Source: CAZVFH01 sp964626415
GTDB lineage: Bacteria > Patescibacteriota > UBA1384 > XYA2-FULL-43-10 > CAINNR01
NCBI GenBank assembly: GCA_964626415.1
Contig: CAZVFH010000044.1
Coordinates: 1-6,630, forward strand
Length of the DNA: 6,630 nt
Direction of reading: 5' to 3'
Below are positions 5,068 through 6,630 of the stretch, in pieces (position 1 is the first letter of the stretch; each line of letters starts with the position of its first letter). The position numbers were made by a program, and so were the translations under genes. The notes under the pieces are model-generated. The model saw only the letters and a program-made list of their open reading frames with translations. It made no database searches and was not told the origin of the DNA.

Positions 5068-6315
5068 TTACTTATTTCTCTTTTCTTCGGCTTCCAAAAC
5101 ACGTTTTATCGCCAGAATATACGCTGCTTGACGCAAAGTGCAGGAATTTTTTTTCGATTCGCTATAAACATCCGATGTCGCTCCATTCATAATTTTTCCT
5201 AATTTTTTATCAACCTTTTCTTCTGTCCACTTATTTTTTTTCAAATTTTGAATCCATTCAAAATAACTAACGGTGACTCCACCAGCATTTGCCAAAATAT
5301 CAGGAATAACTGCAATTTTTTTCCTAGCTAAAATTTTATCTGCCTCGTGAGTTGTTGGACCATTTGCCAACTCCATGACAATTTTGGCTTTTATATCTTT
5401 AGCGTTTTTTTCTGTTATAGCATTTTCAAGCGCCGCTGGGATTAGCACATCAACATCAAGTGCGAGAAGCTGGTTATTAGAGATTTTTTTTAAATTCGGG
5501 ATTGATTTAATTCCGCCATGCTGTTTTTTGAGCTTAGCAATTCTGTTCGGGTCCAAACCCATGGAGTCAAAAATTACACCAGAGGAGTCGGATATAGCTA
5601 CGATCTTAAAACCAGCATCAAACAGTTCCTTGACTGCATTTTCGCCGACATTTCCAAAACCCTGGATTGCGACAGTTTTTTCATCGGAAATTTTAGCAGC
5701 GGATTCTTGTAAGAATTTCTCCAAAACAAACCTAGCACCTCGACCGGTAGCAGTTTCACGGCCGGGCATTCCACCTGCTTCGATTGGCTTCCCGGTAACA
5801 CAAGCCGGAGTTTTTTTCTTAGCTAGATGAGAATATTCGTCAGCATACCAGCGCATAATTTTTGAAGTGGTATACATATCGGGAGCTGGTATATCTTTTT
5901 GAGGACCAACATTATCAAAAATTGCCTTGACATACCCCCTAGTCAATCGTTCTGTTTCTTTTTCAGATAGCTCTTTGGTATTAACCTCAATTCCTCCTTT
6001 TCCGCCTCCGAACGGTATCCCAACAATAGCGCATTTAAAGGTCATCCATGATGCCAGTGCTTTAACTTCATCCATATCTGTTTGCGGATGAAATCTGAAT
6101 CCCCCCTTGAATGGTCCTCGCGCATTATTATGTTGGACACGGTAACCAGGAAAAAGCTTTATTTCACCACTTGACATTATCACCGGGATATTTATCTCAA
6201 TTATTTTTTGTGGTTTCCTTAATAGTTTTAAATATTTATTTTTTATATTGCCAATTTTTATTGCTTGATCGATCTGTTTCTGCACATTTTGAAAAGGATT
6301 ATTAATTTTGTCCAT
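5068..6315 (-). CDS. gdhA: Glutamate dehydrogenase (Glu/Leu/Phe/Val dehydrogenase family)
   Basis: The enzyme interconverts glutamate with 2-oxoglutarate and ammonia using NAD(P), in the cytoplasm. Its 415 residues match hexameric bacterial and archaeal-type GDHs and exceed leucine or valine dehydrogenases (about 360). Active-site residues keep the spacing of Clostridium GDH: K70 in GPFKGGFRFHP, K94 in MTFKCA, catalytic K106 in GGGKGG and catalytic D146 in PAPDMYT. S350 in GGVTVSYFEW is where glutamate-specific members contact the side-chain carboxylate. The dinucleotide fold has GFGNVG (219-224), and the second strand ends in D243, which favours NAD over NADP; this last point is inference. 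ATG at 6315 overlaps the stop of the upstream DUF296 gene by one base and has GGAG five bases before it. Its own TAA runs into the Shine-Dalgarno of trxB. Glutamate specificity is likely but not proven. Confidence 0.94.
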   Translation of the reverse strand: MDKINNPFQNVQKQIDQAIKIGNIKNKYLKLLRKPQKIIEINIPVIMSSGEIKLFPGYRVQHNNARGPFKGGFRFHPQTDMDEVKALASWMTFKCAIVGIPFGGGKGGIEVNTKELSEKETERLTRGYVKAIFDNVGPQKDIPAPDMYTTSKIMRWYADEYSHLAKKKTPACVTGKPIEAGGMPGRETATGRGARFVLEKFLQESAAKISDEKTVAIQGFGNVGENAVKELFDAGFKIVAISDSSGVIFDSMGLDPNRIAKLKKQHGGIKSIPNLKKISNNQLLALDVDVLIPAALENAITEKNAKDIKAKIVMELANGPTTHEADKILARKKIAVIPDILANAGGVTVSYFEWIQNLKKNKWTEEKVDKKLGKIMNGATSDVYSESKKNSCTLRQAAYILAIKRVLEAEEKRNK

Positions 6316-6630
6316 TATATCTCCAATAAATTAAGTCCGATTTCTTCATTATATTTTCTTTTTAATTTCGTAGTTATTGGCAAGAAAACAATTTCACAAG
6401 TTGCTCCAACTTTAGCTTTGTTTAAATGCCCGGCATAAGTAGCAAAATTTTTGTCGGACAAAGTTGTATGGCAGTGAATTACAATTTGGTCATCTTTTTT
6501 TGCCACATTACCGCAAAGATTGGCGATCTCGAGCGGACCTTGCAACTTTTTATTTATATAACTTTTGCTATTTAAATCATAAATTGAAATTTCAGCATTT
6601 TCGACGGCGCCTAGTCCTGTAAACCATCCA
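6315..6630 (-). CDS. PPC/DUF296 (PD1-like) domain protein, N-terminus cut off by window edge
   Basis: The frame is open from the window edge to TAA at 6315-6317, giving the last 104 residues. It matches the PPC/DUF296 domain: WFTGLGAVENAEISIYD at its start, then QGPLEIANLCGNV, VIHCHTTLSD, AGHL and EIVFLP. The family's usual G-x-GA, PLEI-SL-GN, H-H and GGHL landmarks are all present, with AGHL in place of GGHL. Single-domain proteins are about 140 residues, so about 35 are missing beyond the edge. In plants the domain occurs in AT-hook proteins; the stand-alone prokaryotic forms are trimers of uncertain function, with conserved histidines suggesting a metal site. A shorter start at TTG 6545 lies inside the domain and is not used. 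The stop overlaps the glutamate dehydrogenase ATG by one base, implying translational coupling. Confidence 0.88.
   Translation of the reverse strand, partial: GWFTGLGAVENAEISIYDLNSKSYINKKLQGPLEIANLCGNVAKKDDQIVIHCHTTLSDKNFATYAGHLNKAKVGATCEIVFLPITTKLKRKYNEEIGLNLLEI

Noticed and set aside
5375..5830. A 151-codon plus-strand frame inside glutamate dehydrogenase
   Set aside because: It is antisense to a strongly conserved gene; its low-complexity Ser/Ala/Phe composition is what complementary coding sequence produces.
6315..6545. A complete 76-residue protein starting at TTG 6545
   Set aside because: The frame continues to the window edge with recognisable PPC/DUF296 residues, so the TTG is an internal leucine codon of a longer gene.

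Overview
The window is a compact, AT-rich bacterial stretch. Six genes fill nearly all of it, with no intergenic gap longer than about 165 bases. Five are on the minus strand and one small membrane-protein gene is on the plus strand. UGA is a real stop (it ends rarA and trxB, and no long frame contains it), so the standard bacterial code applies. The divergent, lysine- and isoleucine-rich housekeeping proteins, short leaders, and the mix of enolase, a DUF3048 protein and RarA suggest a small-genome bacterium, possibly of the Patescibacteria (CPR). This is an impression from gene content and style; no marker in the window proves it.

Layout from low to high coordinates. 1-1067 (minus): the first 355 codons of enolase; its C-terminus is cut off by the window edge. 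1068-1230: a spacer with a large nested palindrome (1116-1194). 1231-2379 (minus): a membrane-anchored DUF3048 (YerB-like) protein. 2380-2512: its leader and promoter, with six copies of a CACAAAT half-site, three in each orientation. 2513-3742 (minus): rarA, a replication-associated AAA+ ATPase. 3743-3800: a 58-base divergent promoter region. 3801-4130 (plus): an unrecognised protein with three predicted membrane segments, with an extended -10 promoter and an intrinsic terminator whose loop is the stop codon. 4153-5058 (minus): thioredoxin reductase, trxB. 5068-6315 (minus): glutamate dehydrogenase. 6315-6630 (minus): the C-terminal part of a PPC/DUF296 protein whose N-terminus lies beyond the window.

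The DUF296, glutamate dehydrogenase and trxB genes form one tight unit transcribed leftward. The first two overlap by one base, and the stop codon of the second runs into the Shine-Dalgarno of the third. It pairs a pyridine-nucleotide-producing or -consuming dehydrogenase with a flavoprotein that probably consumes NADPH. rarA and the DUF3048 gene point the same way, but the latter has its own promoter inside the end of rarA. The coding content is mostly recognisable. The least explained parts are the 3+3 half-site array, the nested palindrome before eno, and the orphan membrane protein.
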